Shown in pieces: positions 15,725 to 22,527 of a stretch of DNA of 22,527 nt. Within the stretch, counting starts at the first letter, position 1. Each line of letters starts with the position of its first letter. The notes beneath the pieces were generated by a model, which searched no databases, had not been told where the DNA came from, and worked only from the letters and a program-made list of their open reading frames with translations. A program made the position numbers and the translations under genes. Source of the stretch: JAYTXL01 sp043742955 (GTDB lineage Bacteria; Verrucomicrobiota; Verrucomicrobiia; Limisphaerales; JAYTXL01); the NCBI GenBank assembly GCA_043742955.1, contig JAYTXL010000412.1, positions 1 through 22,527 of the forward strand. Reading direction: 5' to 3'.

Positions 15725-16471
15725 TTACTTCCCACCCAAACGCTTTAACATCTCGGTCTGCATCATTTCCTGCTGGTTCGTGTATTTCTTGAAGCCAACC
15801 GGGGCCTCAAAAAGCTTGGCATCGGGTTTGGAAAATTTGATGTCCTTGTAGCGCATCACCACGGTGGTGCCCTGTTGTTCCTGAAGTTCAACTTGAATGG
15901 GAAAATCCTTCATATCGGTTGCGTTCCAAGAGGTGGCTTCGCTTTTCTTGCCCGCTTCATCGGTCACCGTTACCCGGTTCTTGACGCAGGGGTGGCCGTC
16001 GATCGTCTCCTTCCCTAGTTCTTTCTTCTCCATTTTAAGGTTCGCATCGGTCAAGGGTGGCTGAGCCACCTCCAGGAATGCCTTCAAACTGGGATAAACC
16101 AGTAACGTAACTTTCTTTTCAGGCATGTTTAGGACGATGTTGATGTCCATCCCCATCTGCTTGAGCTGCGCGACCACCTCGGGCGGGATTTGAGCGCTCT
16201 TCATTTGCGTCAAATCCATTTCCATCCGCGTCTTGTTTTCGAGCATGGCGAAATTAACCGTGCCACTCATCATCTCCTTCTGTCCCGCTTGCAGCACGCG
16301 CATTTCTGCCTTCGCCGAGAAGGATTTGACGTCGCCAAACATTTTCAGCATGGTCGGATTCATGCCCGAATTGGGTCCGCCTGGCCCTCCTTGTGCCTGG
16401 GCGGCTGGCCCCGAATGGAGCAAGGTAGCAATCGCTAAAACCAGACCGCGAACTACGTAGTTTTTCATCAT
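15725..16471 (-). CDS. Secreted protein, LolA/DUF4412-like (248 aa)
   Basis: Has a clear signal peptide: MMKNYVVRG, a hydrophobic core VLAIATLLHSG and a cleavage site after AQA near residue 27, so it is exported to the periplasm. The mature part is rich in Met and Lys and reads as a half-open beta-barrel-like series: AEMRVLQAGQKEMMSGTVNF, ENKTRMEMDL, VTLLVYPSLKAFLEV, DGHPCVKNRVTV and FPIQVELQEQQGTTVVMRYK. This pattern (tracking 'how a matrix of lipid-like probes is reduced') is that of LolA/outer-membrane lipoprotein-sorting-like and DUF4412 proteins. That assignment is from pattern recall and only moderately sure. The start is one of two adjacent ATGs (16471 or 16468); longer readings would hide the signal peptide. 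It is monocistronic, divergent from rpsU. Confidence 0.75.
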   Translation of the reverse strand: MMKNYVVRGLVLAIATLLHSGPAAQAQGGPGGPNSGMNPTMLKMFGDVKSFSAKAEMRVLQAGQKEMMSGTVNFAMLENKTRMEMDLTQMKSAQIPPEVVAQLKQMGMDINIVLNMPEKKVTLLVYPSLKAFLEVAQPPLTDANLKMEKKELGKETIDGHPCVKNRVTVTDEAGKKSEATSWNATDMKDFPIQVELQEQQGTTVVMRYKDIKFSKPDAKLFEAPVGFKKYTNQQEMMQTEMLKRLGGK

Positions 16472-16598
16472 GAGCCTAAATTGATTGGAGTTATTGAGCG
16501 AATTCCGGTGGAGAATACTCACGGCAGGGTTTTCCGCCAGTAGAAAATAGCGGGCGGGAAAACGGCTGATCCTCGAGCGTTTTTACGACTTTTGTTGG

Positions 16599-16627
16599 TT
16601 GACACCCGCCCCCGTCAAAATTAGTGT
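16599..16627 (+). promoter_or_regulatory. Candidate sigma70-type promoter for rpsU
   Basis: A perfect -35 TTGACA at 16599-16604, then a 17-nt spacer and a weak -10 TAGTGT at 16622-16627. Transcription would start near 16634, giving a leader of about 70 nt that includes the hairpin at 16651-16669. The -10 is poor, so the call rests mostly on the -35 and the placement. Confidence 0.45.
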
Positions 16628-16650
16628 CCGCCCCTGTCTTGATGACCGAA

Positions 16651-16669
16651 GCAGGCCGTGCTGGCCTGC
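16651..16669 (+). promoter_or_regulatory. Leader hairpin upstream of rpsU
   Basis: Perfect 7-bp stem GCAGGCC (16651-16657) and GGCCTGC (16663-16669) with loop GTGCT, ending 35 nt before the rpsU start codon and 18 nt before the purine-rich ribosome site. Many ribosomal protein genes are controlled by leader structures, but no rule for bS21 leaders is visible here, so the regulatory role is inference. Confidence 0.4.
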
Positions 16670-16704
16670 GGGCGTCCAGGAACCCGAGAGGAAGTGAAAT
16701 AGTT

Positions 16705-16902
16705 TTGACCGAAATTAAATTAAAAAAAGGCGAACCCGTCGAAAAAGCGTTGCGCCGTTTAAAGAAGCGGATCGACCGCGAAGGCACTTTGAAAGAAGTG
16801 CGCAGCCACCGGCATTTTGAAAAGCCGAGTGAACGCAAACGCCGCAAGATGAAAGTTGCCCGTTTCTCGGCGATGCTCAGCGCGCGCTACGCGGATCTTT
16901 AA
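16705..16902 (+). CDS. rpsU: 30S ribosomal protein bS21 (65 aa)
   Basis: Small-subunit ribosomal protein that helps mRNA binding at translation initiation. The sequence TEIKLKKGEPVEKALRRLKK (2-21), then IDREGTLKEVRSHRHFEKPS and a basic tail RKRRKMK, matches bS21. The start codon is TTG at 16705, giving the conserved beginning after fMet. AGAGGAAG at 16687-16694 is a suitable Shine-Dalgarno sequence about 10 nt before it. Longer in-frame readings from 16624 run through the leader hairpin and are not real. The C-terminus continues to ARFSAMLSARYADL, somewhat longer than short bS21 forms. It has its own terminator right after the stop and is followed by a separate gene unit. Confidence 0.95.
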   Translation: MTEIKLKKGEPVEKALRRLKKRIDREGTLKEVRSHRHFEKPSERKRRKMKVARFSAMLSARYADL

Positions 16903-16919
16903 TCCTTTGAACCTCCGGG

Positions 16920-16962
16920 GCCGGGTGCAGTCTGTTCCGAACATATCGCACCCGGCTTTTTT
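16920..16962 (+). terminator. Rho-independent terminator of rpsU, touching the next start codon
   Basis: Perfect 9-bp stem GCCGGGTGC (16920-16928) and GCACCCGGC (16948-16956), with a 19-nt loop and six T at 16957-16962. The ATG of the next gene begins at 16963, with no nucleotide between. So either the downstream gene is read from a transcript starting inside or after the hairpin, or read-through transcripts carry the hairpin over its start codon. Confidence 0.9.
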
Positions 16963-17877
16963 ATGTATTCTTTGTCCACCTGCTGGAATTCCCACCGTCA
17001 CACGGACGGTCGCGCCATGCTGCGGGAAATCCGTGAGCTGGGCTTCGAGTATGCCGAGCTAAGCCACGGCATTCGCATCAGCCTCCTGCCTGGCATCCTG
17101 GAGGCGGTGGAGGCCGGCGAGATCCAAATCTCCTCGCTCCACAATTTCTGCCCGCTCCCCATCGGCGTCAACCACGCCGCGCCCAATATTTTCAAGTTCA
17201 CGGCCTCGGAAGAACGGGAGCGGGATAGCGCTTGGCGCTACTCGGTGCGCACCATCGAGACCGCCGCACGCGTCAAAGCCCGGCTCGTCGTGCTGCACAT
17301 GGGGTCCATTCCCATGCGCGACTACACCGATAAGCTGGTGGACCTCCTCGCCGCCGGCCAGAAGGAGACGGACCGCTACCAGCGGCTGTGCGAGGAGGCT
17401 GAAATCAAACAGGAACAGAAAAAGGAAAAATACGTCCAGCGCGCGGCCGAGATGCTAAAGCGCCTCGATGAAATCGCCACCACGCATGGTATCAAGCTCG
17501 GCGTGGAGAACCGTGAAGCCCTCGAGGAAATCCCCTTGGAACGGGATTTTAAGAGGTTCCTCCGAGACTTCCCCGCCGCCGGGGTCGGCTATTGGCACGA
17601 CACCGGCCACGCACAAATCAAGGAAAACCTGGGCTTCATCCAGCACGCGCAACACCTGGAATCCATGGCCGACCGCTTGTTTGGCTTTCATCTCCACGAT
17701 GTGCGCTATCCCGCCCAGGACCATTGCCCACCCGGCACGGGCATGATCAATTTCTCCGCCCTCAAACCGTTCGTTCGCCCGGAACACCTCAAAGTGTTTG
17801 AACTCAGCCCCGGTGTGCCCGTCGAGGATTTGCGCCGCGGCGTGGCCTATTTGAAAAATCTCTGGGGCGAGGAGTGA
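16963..17877 (+). CDS. Sugar phosphate isomerase/epimerase-like TIM-barrel protein (304 aa)
   Basis: Xylose isomerase-like TIM barrel (AP endonuclease 2 superfamily) fold, normally a metal-dependent sugar isomerase or epimerase, cytosolic. Likely metal/substrate residues: Glu182 in LGVENREALEEI, His212, Asp213 and His216 in GYWHDTGHAQ, His243 and His245 in GFHLHDVRYP, and Glu280 in KVFELSPG. An N-terminal SLSTCWNSHRHTDGRAML segment and a Lys/Glu-rich insertion (about 135-165, EAEIKQEQKKEKY) are distinctive. The substrate is unknown. The start at 16963 directly follows the rpsU terminator T-run, so no Shine-Dalgarno is available outside the hairpin. It overlaps the next gene by 4 nt (GTGA), so translation is coupled. 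Confidence 0.85.
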   Translation: MYSLSTCWNSHRHTDGRAMLREIRELGFEYAELSHGIRISLLPGILEAVEAGEIQISSLHNFCPLPIGVNHAAPNIFKFTASEERERDSAWRYSVRTIETAARVKARLVVLHMGSIPMRDYTDKLVDLLAAGQKETDRYQRLCEEAEIKQEQKKEKYVQRAAEMLKRLDEIATTHGIKLGVENREALEEIPLERDFKRFLRDFPAAGVGYWHDTGHAQIKENLGFIQHAQHLESMADRLFGFHLHDVRYPAQDHCPPGTGMINFSALKPFVRPEHLKVFELSPGVPVEDLRRGVAYLKNLWGEE

Positions 17878-18980
17878 AAACCCGGCGCAACATCTGGGGC
17901 CTCGTCTGGCGATTGGGTTTGTGCGGGCTGCTCCTGCTCTGGATTTGCCACGCCATCTTCACCAATGAAGGGCGCCTCGCCTTGCACAAGCAGGGTCTGG
18001 ACTGGAACCAACTCGCCCGCGCCGAACAATGGCAGGCGGCCTGGACCCACGGCCCCCGGGAGCTCTGGCACACGCTGCGCCTCGTCCACCCCGCCGCCTT
18101 CGCGCTCTCCGTGGCGCTGATGGGCTCGACGATTCTGCTGGGGGTCATCCGCTGGCGCCTGGTTTTGCGGGTGCAAGGTTTGGAGCTGCCCTTCATCCGC
18201 GCCGGCGAGATCTCGCTCGTCGCCCATTTCTTCAACTCGTTCCTCCTCGGCTCCACCGGTGGCGACTTGATGAAGGCCTATTATGCCGCGCGCGAAACGC
18301 ATCACAAGAAAACCGAGGCCGTGACGACGGTCTTCGTGGATCGGTTGATCGGCCTGTTCTCCATGCTGCTCTTTGCCTGCCTCATGGTGCTGCCGAACCT
18401 CGCCCTGCTCTTCAACCATGAGCGGCTCGTGGCCATCGCCTGGCTGATCATCGCCATGTTCCTGGGCTGCGGACTCCTGGTCTATCTCGCGTTCTGGGGC
18501 GGCCTCTCCCGACGCTGGCCGTCGGCGCGCGCCTGGTTCCGCCGATTGCCCAAGGGCGAAATGCTCGAGCGCTCGCTCGAATCCTGCCGGCAGTTCGGCC
18601 AGCACCGGGCTTTCCTCGCCGAAACATTGGGAATTTCAATGGCGCTCAACGCCCTCTGCGTTCTGCAAGTCATCACCCTGGCGTGGGGGTTGCAGCTCAC
18701 GATTTCTCCGCTCGCCCTGTTCGTCATCGTCCCCATGATCATCTGTATTTCCGCGCTGCCCATCACCCCCAGCGGCCTCGGCGTGCGCGAAAATCTCTTC
18801 GTCCTCATGCTGTCGGTCCCGGAAATCCACGTCGGCGAAACCCAGGCCCTCTCCCTCTCCCTCCTCGCCTATGCCGGCAGCTTCATCTGGAGTTTGATCG
18901 GCGGTGTTTTCTATGTCAGCCTCCGGGAAAGCCAGCACCTGGCGGAAGTTACCGAGGCGGACGCTGCGGATGCTTCCTAG
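17874..18980 (+). CDS. MprF/AglD-type integral membrane protein (lysylphosphatidylglycerol synthase transmembrane-domain family, 368 aa)
   Basis: Polytopic inner-membrane protein with roughly eight hydrophobic segments, near 9-29, 72-94, 113-130, 150-180, 185-208, 250-273, 278-300 and 325-347. Family signatures are visible: FNSFLLGSTGGDLMKAYY (about 120-137), TVFVDRLIGL (151-160) and the loop ISALPITPSGLGVRENLF (about 293-310), as in PF03706-type (UPF0104) proteins. Members act as lipid flippases or membrane parts of lipid-modifying enzymes, but there is no aminoacyl-transferase domain here, so only the membrane half is present. The start codon is GTG in a GTGA overlap with the TIM-barrel gene. 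It is followed by cca after a 19-nt gap. Its exact substrate is unknown. Confidence 0.85.
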   Translation: MKTRRNIWGLVWRLGLCGLLLLWICHAIFTNEGRLALHKQGLDWNQLARAEQWQAAWTHGPRELWHTLRLVHPAAFALSVALMGSTILLGVIRWRLVLRVQGLELPFIRAGEISLVAHFFNSFLLGSTGGDLMKAYYAARETHHKKTEAVTTVFVDRLIGLFSMLLFACLMVLPNLALLFNHERLVAIAWLIIAMFLGCGLLVYLAFWGGLSRRWPSARAWFRRLPKGEMLERSLESCRQFGQHRAFLAETLGISMALNALCVLQVITLAWGLQLTISPLALFVIVPMIICISALPITPSGLGVRENLFVLMLSVPEIHVGETQALSLSLLAYAGSFIWSLIGGVFYVSLRESQHLAEVTEADAADAS

Positions 18981-18999
18981 CCCCGCCGGCAGCCATCCC

Positions 19000-20328
19000 A
19001 TGACCCTACGTTCCTTGGCGCTCGAAATCGCGCACCGATTGCAGGCCGCCGGCTTCGCCGCGTATTGGGTCGGCGGCTGCGTCCGCGACCAGTTGCTGGG
19101 TCAGGAACCCCACGACTACGACCTCGCCACCAACGCCACCCCCGATCAAATCGAGACGGTATTCCCCCGCACGATTCCGGTGGGACGCAAATTTGGCGTG
19201 CTGCTCGTGATTCAAGGGGGACAACCGTTTCAAGTCGCCACCTTTCGCACCGAAACGGATTATCAGGATGGCCGCCACCCCGGGCAGGTGACGTTCTGTG
19301 ATGCGCAGGCCGACGCCCGCCGCCGTGATTTCACGATCAACGGCCTGTTCTTCGATCCCATCGCCGGCACCCTCCACGACTGGGTGGGCGGGGAAACCGA
19401 TCTGCGCGCCCGGATTCTGCGCACCATCGGCCCGCCGGAAACACGCTTCGCCGAGGATCATCTGCGGCTCCTGCGCGCCGTGCGGTTTGCGGCCCAGCTT
19501 AATTTTCAAATGGACGCGGACACCCTGACCGCCGTGCAAGCCAATGCCGACCGGATCTCCACCGTCAGCGCCGAGCGCGTGCGCGACGAACTGCTGAAAC
19601 TATTCCGCCCGCCCCACGCGGCGCGCGGCCTGGATTTGCTGCGGGAGAGCGGCTTGCTGGCCGCAGTGCTGCCAGAGATCGTCGCGACGATCACCTGCGA
19701 ACAGTCGCCCGACTTTCACCCCGAGGGCACGGTGTACAACCACCTGCGCAAGATCCTGGAGCAGCTGCCCGCCGACGCCGCCCCTGCCCTGCCGTGGGCC
19801 GCGCTGTTGCACGACGTGGCCAAGCCCGTGACCGCAACGCGGGATTCCGCCACGGGCCAGATTCATTTCTATGGCCACGAAAAAGTGGGCGCGGAGATGG
19901 CGGAGACGCTGCTGCAACGGCTCAAATTTCCCCGCCAGCAAACGGAAGAAATCGTGGCGTGCGTGTTGCAACACATGCAGTTCAAGGACGTCCGCCAGAT
20001 GCGCAAGGCCACCTTGCGCCGGCTCCTCTTGCGGCCCACCTTTCCGCTGGAGCTGGAGCTGCATCGCCTGGACTGTCTGGGCTCGCACGGGCGGCTGGAT
20101 CACTATGATTTTCTGGTGGCCGCCAGCGCGGAACTCCAGGCGCAGCCGGCCCTGCGCCCGCCGCTGATCGGGGGCGCGGATTTGATTGCGCTCGGCATGG
20201 CCCCCGGCCCGCAGCTGGGCGCGCTCCTGGCCGAAATCCGGGAGCAACAATTGCAGGACGAACTCACCACCGCCGACGAGGCGCGCGCCTGGGCGCGTGA
20301 AAAACTGCGCCCCGCCGGCACCCCGTAA
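19000..20328 (+). CDS. cca: CCA tRNA nucleotidyltransferase (442 aa)
   Basis: Adds or repairs the 3' CCA end of tRNAs. Motifs of the class II (bacterial/eukaryotic) enzymes: YWVGGCVRD (22-30), DYDLATNA with metal-binding Asp39 and Asp41, RRRDFTINGLFFDP (107-120) and FAEDHLRLLRAVRFAAQL (150-167). A C-terminal HD-type domain shows LLHDVAKP (His271-Asp272) and a second His in GHEKVGAEMAETL. The start is the ATG at 19000, just before MTLRSLALEI; an ATG at 18970 overlapping the upstream stop is possible but adds ten unlikely residues. The gene is the last of the plus-strand unit starting at 16963. Whether it adds all of CCA or only part cannot be read from motifs. Confidence 0.95.
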   Translation: MTLRSLALEIAHRLQAAGFAAYWVGGCVRDQLLGQEPHDYDLATNATPDQIETVFPRTIPVGRKFGVLLVIQGGQPFQVATFRTETDYQDGRHPGQVTFCDAQADARRRDFTINGLFFDPIAGTLHDWVGGETDLRARILRTIGPPETRFAEDHLRLLRAVRFAAQLNFQMDADTLTAVQANADRISTVSAERVRDELLKLFRPPHAARGLDLLRESGLLAAVLPEIVATITCEQSPDFHPEGTVYNHLRKILEQLPADAAPALPWAALLHDVAKPVTATRDSATGQIHFYGHEKVGAEMAETLLQRLKFPRQQTEEIVACVLQHMQFKDVRQMRKATLRRLLLRPTFPLELELHRLDCLGSHGRLDHYDFLVAASAELQAQPALRPPLIGGADLIALGMAPGPQLGALLAEIREQQLQDELTTADEARAWAREKLRPAGTP

Positions 20329-20550
20329 ACTGCCCCACCGGCGGCCGGGGGGGGGATCAAGCAGAGCTCCTCCTTAAATCCCGGCGCCGGGAGCAAGAGC
20401 AAGCCCAAACAAAGCGACCCGCCATTGGCGCACCCTGCCGGCAGAATGGCATTCACCGCATTCGTTATCACTCATAAGAACCCTTTCCGCTGGGTTGGTT
20501 CGGGCGGTCCGGGACGGTTTATGGCTGGCGAATCAGTCGCTGGAGATTTA
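20329..20550. other. Intergenic region with G9 tract and palindrome
   Basis: 222 nt after cca. It holds nine consecutive G (20347-20355) and a perfect 12-bp palindrome CCCGGCGCCGGG (20380-20391), which is not followed by a T-run and so is not a convincing terminator. I see no gene here. Further right the sequence becomes less GC-rich. Confidence 0.6.
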
Positions 20551-21327
20551 TTAGCGCCAGATGAATCCGGGCAATCTCAGGAAGCGCAACGCCCGGTTGA
20601 TCGTCCTTAGGAAAATACCAGCCAGGCTGGCTTGCGCGCGCTGCCAGGAGGTTTGATTGCTGGGGGCAGGCGCGAGGCGGACGCTGCCCGTCATTTCGTG
20701 AGTAGGCCTTTCCCGCCTGGCTTTCTCGATCACCAACAGGCTGTCCTAATAGTGAATGGAACCCACGGACTGCGTAAAACTATTGAGGCGAAGCGCACCC
20801 TGTTCCGAGTGGTACGCGTTGAGCTGATCGATAAACGATTTGCTGTATTCGATGAACGTTCCCCGGCGCCGATAACCGCCGCCAAACTCCAGGGCATAGG
20901 AAGTGTGCAGATCCTCCGCCAGATAAACGCCGTCTGACTTTACATGGTCAAACATTTCTTCGAAGGTGACGATTTGTTGAATCATCGTGTGGCCACCATC
21001 ATCAATGAGAATGTCGCATTTTGGAATCATGGCCTTCAATTTCCGCAGAAATTGCTTATCCGACTGGGAACCGATGAAAATCTTGATATTCTCTTCTTCC
21101 AGCGCTTTGCAAAGCGGGTTGATATCCACGCCGTAAATGGTGGCTCGATTTCCAAAATAGTGTTTCCACATCTGCAGGCTTCCACCCTGCGCCACGCCGA
21201 TCTCCAGGATGGTGATTTCTTTACCCCTGAATCTGGAAAAATGCCTTTCGTACACCTCAAAATAGTGGGTCCATTTATGAATCATCCGGCCCTGGTTTTG
21301 CCGAAAAATCGTTTCCAGATCATGCAT
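20551..21327 (-). pseudogene. Class I SAM-dependent methyltransferase interrupted by one in-frame TAG
   Basis: The frame begins MHDLETIFRQNQG and carries a Rossmann-type SAM motif ITILEIGVAQGGSLQMW (38-54), GVDINPLCKAL (66-76), DILIDDGGHTM (105-115) and YLAEDLHTSY (135-144). These resemble macrocin/MycE-type and related sugar O-methyltransferases. At codon 194 (20746-20748) a TAG ends it after QSVGSIHY. The same frame continues past the TAG with DSLLVIEKARRERPTHEMTG, which is just how such enzymes read (…HYYDSLLVIEK…), then runs 64 codons to a TAA at 20551. A single change of a Tyr codon (TAT/TAC) to TAG explains this. I call it a recent pseudogene, but amber read-through cannot be excluded. 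The rest is intact and the region is lower in GC than its neighbours, suggesting transfer. Confidence 0.75.
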
Positions 21328-21350
21328 GGCATTTTATTGGAGCAAGGCGA

Positions 21351-21381
21351 AAAGGGGGTCAAACTAAAAAGGGGTTAAACT
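21351..21381. repeat. Tandem pair of 15-bp repeats
   Basis: AAAGGGGGTCAAACT (21351-21365) and AAAAGGGGTTAAACT (21367-21381) agree at 13 of 15 positions. They lie between the methyltransferase start and the end of the IS630 remnant, and may be the end of a former mobile element. Confidence 0.6.
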
Positions 21382-21409
21382 TTGGCAATGACATGGTTCC
21401 ATCCAGCGT

Positions 21410-21870
21410 CTATTTGCAGCGGCTTGGCTTTTCCGCGATGGAATCCACGGTGGCGGTCCACACAAATGGTTTGGGGTCGGTATTCCAAGCCGCGAGAAAC
21501 TCCTCAATCGCCTTTTTCAAATCGTCAACGCTGACAAAAACTCCGCGCCGAATGCGTTTACCTGTCCACTCTCCAAACCAACGCTCGACTCAATTCAGCC
21601 AACTTGAACTCGTCAGAACAAAATGAGAAATGAAGCGGGGATGGCGTTTAAACCAGCTTTGAGATCTCGGATGCGCGTGGGTGCCATAGTTGTCCATCAC
21701 CACCTGCAACTTCAGATCGCCAGCAAACTCTTCGATAAGGTGTTTGAGAAACTTCAAGAACTCCTGGTGGCGATGCCGCGCGTAGCATTGTCCGATCACT
21801 TTTCCTTGCGCGAACTCAGTGCGGCCACGAGCGTCGTGGTCCCATTTCGTTTGTAGTCGTGGGGCATCGT
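21410..21870 (-). mobile_element. IS630-type transposase remnant, broken
   Basis: Read on minus, the pieces give GTMPHDYKRNGTTTL, GKVIGQCYARHRHQEFLKFL, VVMDNYGTHAHPR (with the second catalytic Asp) and HFVLTSSSWLN, then VERWFGEWTGKRIRRGVFVS, DDLKKAIEEFLAAWNTDPKP and FVWTATVDSIAEK. This is the C-terminal half of an IS630 family DDE transposase. It is dead: the reading frame shifts near 21800 (one nucleotide short between AALS and GKVIGQ), a TGA interrupts at 21590-21592 where Leu is expected (WLN-stop-VERWF), and the N-terminal helix-turn-helix and first catalytic Asp are missing. No terminal inverted repeats could be paired. Confidence 0.85.
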
Positions 21871-22215
21871 TCCAATCGCATGAAAAACGACGGGGCGCGA
21901 GTAATCAAACTCAACGACCTGTTTCAAATCTCGGGCTGGCAGCACCAACTCCCCGGGAAACCGTTCCAACCCGGCGTGGATATCTACCGGCGCTATGGTG
22001 ATGGGCGTGTTGGGCGAACCCAATCTCTGCGAAAGCCCGCGCGAGATCACCGCGTTTGGCGGCTGGCGTGCGTACACCGCCTCGCTGGCTCCGGTTAACC
22101 GACCGAGTTGGACCGGGAGCAGTGCGGTTACCGGTGGTTGAATTGCCGAGCTGGGTTTGGCATATTCGCTCGGAATATGAACCCGACGCCAAAGCAACCC
22201 GCCCTGCTCAGTCCC
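21871..22215. other. Unassigned stretch between the IS remnant and the esterase gene
   Basis: About 345 nt. A minus-strand frame stays open for ~110 codons upstream of the IS homology (including HAGLERFPGELVLPARDLKQ), but I recognise no family and see no ribosome site. It might be a decayed gene piece fused to the IS remnant, or chance. The promoter of the plus-strand esterase should lie in its right end; none stands out. Confidence 0.45.
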
Positions 22216-22527
22216 ATGAAATCACTCCTCCTGGCCCTACTACTGACCGGCCATGCGCCGTTGCAGGCGACCGAAAAGCCCATGGTTCTATGGCCGGAAG
22301 GCGCGCCTGGCGCACTCGGTACGGCGGCGAAAGATATCCCGACGCTCACGCCCTATTTTCCGTCGAAAACCAATGGCGCCGCGATGTTGTTGATTCCCGG
22401 CGGCAGCTACAGCGGCATTTACGAGGGACAGGCGGAGCCCTTCGCCCTCTGGCTCAACGAGCAGGGCATCACCGTCTTTGTGCTGCGCTACCGGCTCGGC
22501 AGTGCGGGTTATCGGTACCCGGCGCAA
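22216..22527 (+). CDS. Secreted alpha/beta-hydrolase, acetyl-xylan-esterase-like, partial (first 104 aa)
   Basis: Runs off the right edge of the window without a stop. MKSLLLALLLTGHAPLQA is a signal peptide with cleavage after residue 18, so the enzyme is exported. The mature part begins TEKPMVLWPEGAPGALG and continues NGAAMLLIPGGSYSGIYEGQ (53-72), where PGGSY is the oxyanion-hole region seen as HGGG-like motifs in relatives, then ITVFVLRYRLGSAGYRYPAQ (85-104). This pattern fits the esterase/lipase group used on acylated polysaccharides (BD-FAE/acetyl xylan esterase type). The catalytic Ser, Asp and His would lie beyond the window. The start is the ATG at 22216; an ATG at 22177 would add 13 polar residues before the signal peptide and is less likely. 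Confidence 0.8.
   Translation, partial: MKSLLLALLLTGHAPLQATEKPMVLWPEGAPGALGTAAKDIPTLTPYFPSKTNGAAMLLIPGGSYSGIYEGQAEPFALWLNEQGITVFVLRYRLGSAGYRYPAQ

Noticed and set aside
20380..20391. Palindrome CCCGGCGCCGGG as the cca terminator
   Set aside because: There is no loop or T-run, so it does not look like a rho-independent terminator.

Overview
The window looks like part of a chromosome from a GC-rich, Gram-negative-type bacterium, most likely a member of the Verrucomicrobiota (Pedosphaera/Limisphaera-like). This placement is an inference. It rests on the look of several proteins (a DUF5069 protein, a small PGAGS-motif membrane protein, a GrpE-like membrane protein) and on the style of the intergenic repeats (CGCAGATGGACGCAGAT-type and CTTTGAACC-type). 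No rRNA or other marker is present to prove it.

Layout, left to right. (1) 17-3352, minus strand: a tightly overlapping operon of two ABC ATPase/permease pairs. The last permease loses its C-terminal half at about position 94, where AT-rich unrelated sequence begins. (2) 3353-4327: an intergenic stretch holding an inverted pair of a 31-bp repeat, and a small membrane protein gene. (3) 4328-5684: a DUF5069 gene on plus, convergent with the alpha subunit of a two-subunit class I fumarase/tartrate dehydratase on minus. No beta subunit gene lies beside it. (4) 5685-6924: a repeat-rich spacer, then a membrane-anchored protein with a coiled coil and a GrpE-like C-terminal domain. (5) 6986-15459, minus strand: a beta-CASP metallo-beta-lactamase nuclease, then addB and addA, which together encode an AddAB-type double-strand-break resection helicase-nuclease. 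(6) 15460-16471: a spacer with two hairpins, one a textbook plus-strand terminator with no plus-strand gene in front of it, and a secreted LolA/DUF4412-like protein on minus. (7) 16599-20328, plus strand: rpsU (bS21) with its own promoter, leader hairpin and strong terminator. A three-gene unit follows: a TIM-barrel sugar isomerase-like protein, an MprF/AglD-type membrane protein and the CCA-adding enzyme. (8) 20329-22215: a lower-GC, decayed accessory patch. It holds a methyltransferase gene interrupted by one in-frame TAG and a broken IS630-type transposase remnant. (9) 22216 to the end: the start of a secreted alpha/beta-hydrolase (esterase-like) gene, cut by the window edge.

How the genes work together: AddA and AddB form one enzyme, and the beta-CASP protein lies 49 nt upstream on the same strand, so co-transcription is plausible. 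The ABC genes should form one or two exporters. The plus-strand cluster combines translation genes (rpsU, cca) with two genes of unknown substrate. I found no CRISPR array, tRNA, rRNA, prophage or clear new defence system. The best leads are the single-TAG methyltransferase, the orphan plus-strand terminator at 15641-15672, the rpsU terminator that touches the next start codon, the membrane-anchored GrpE-like protein and the beta-CASP/addBA cluster.
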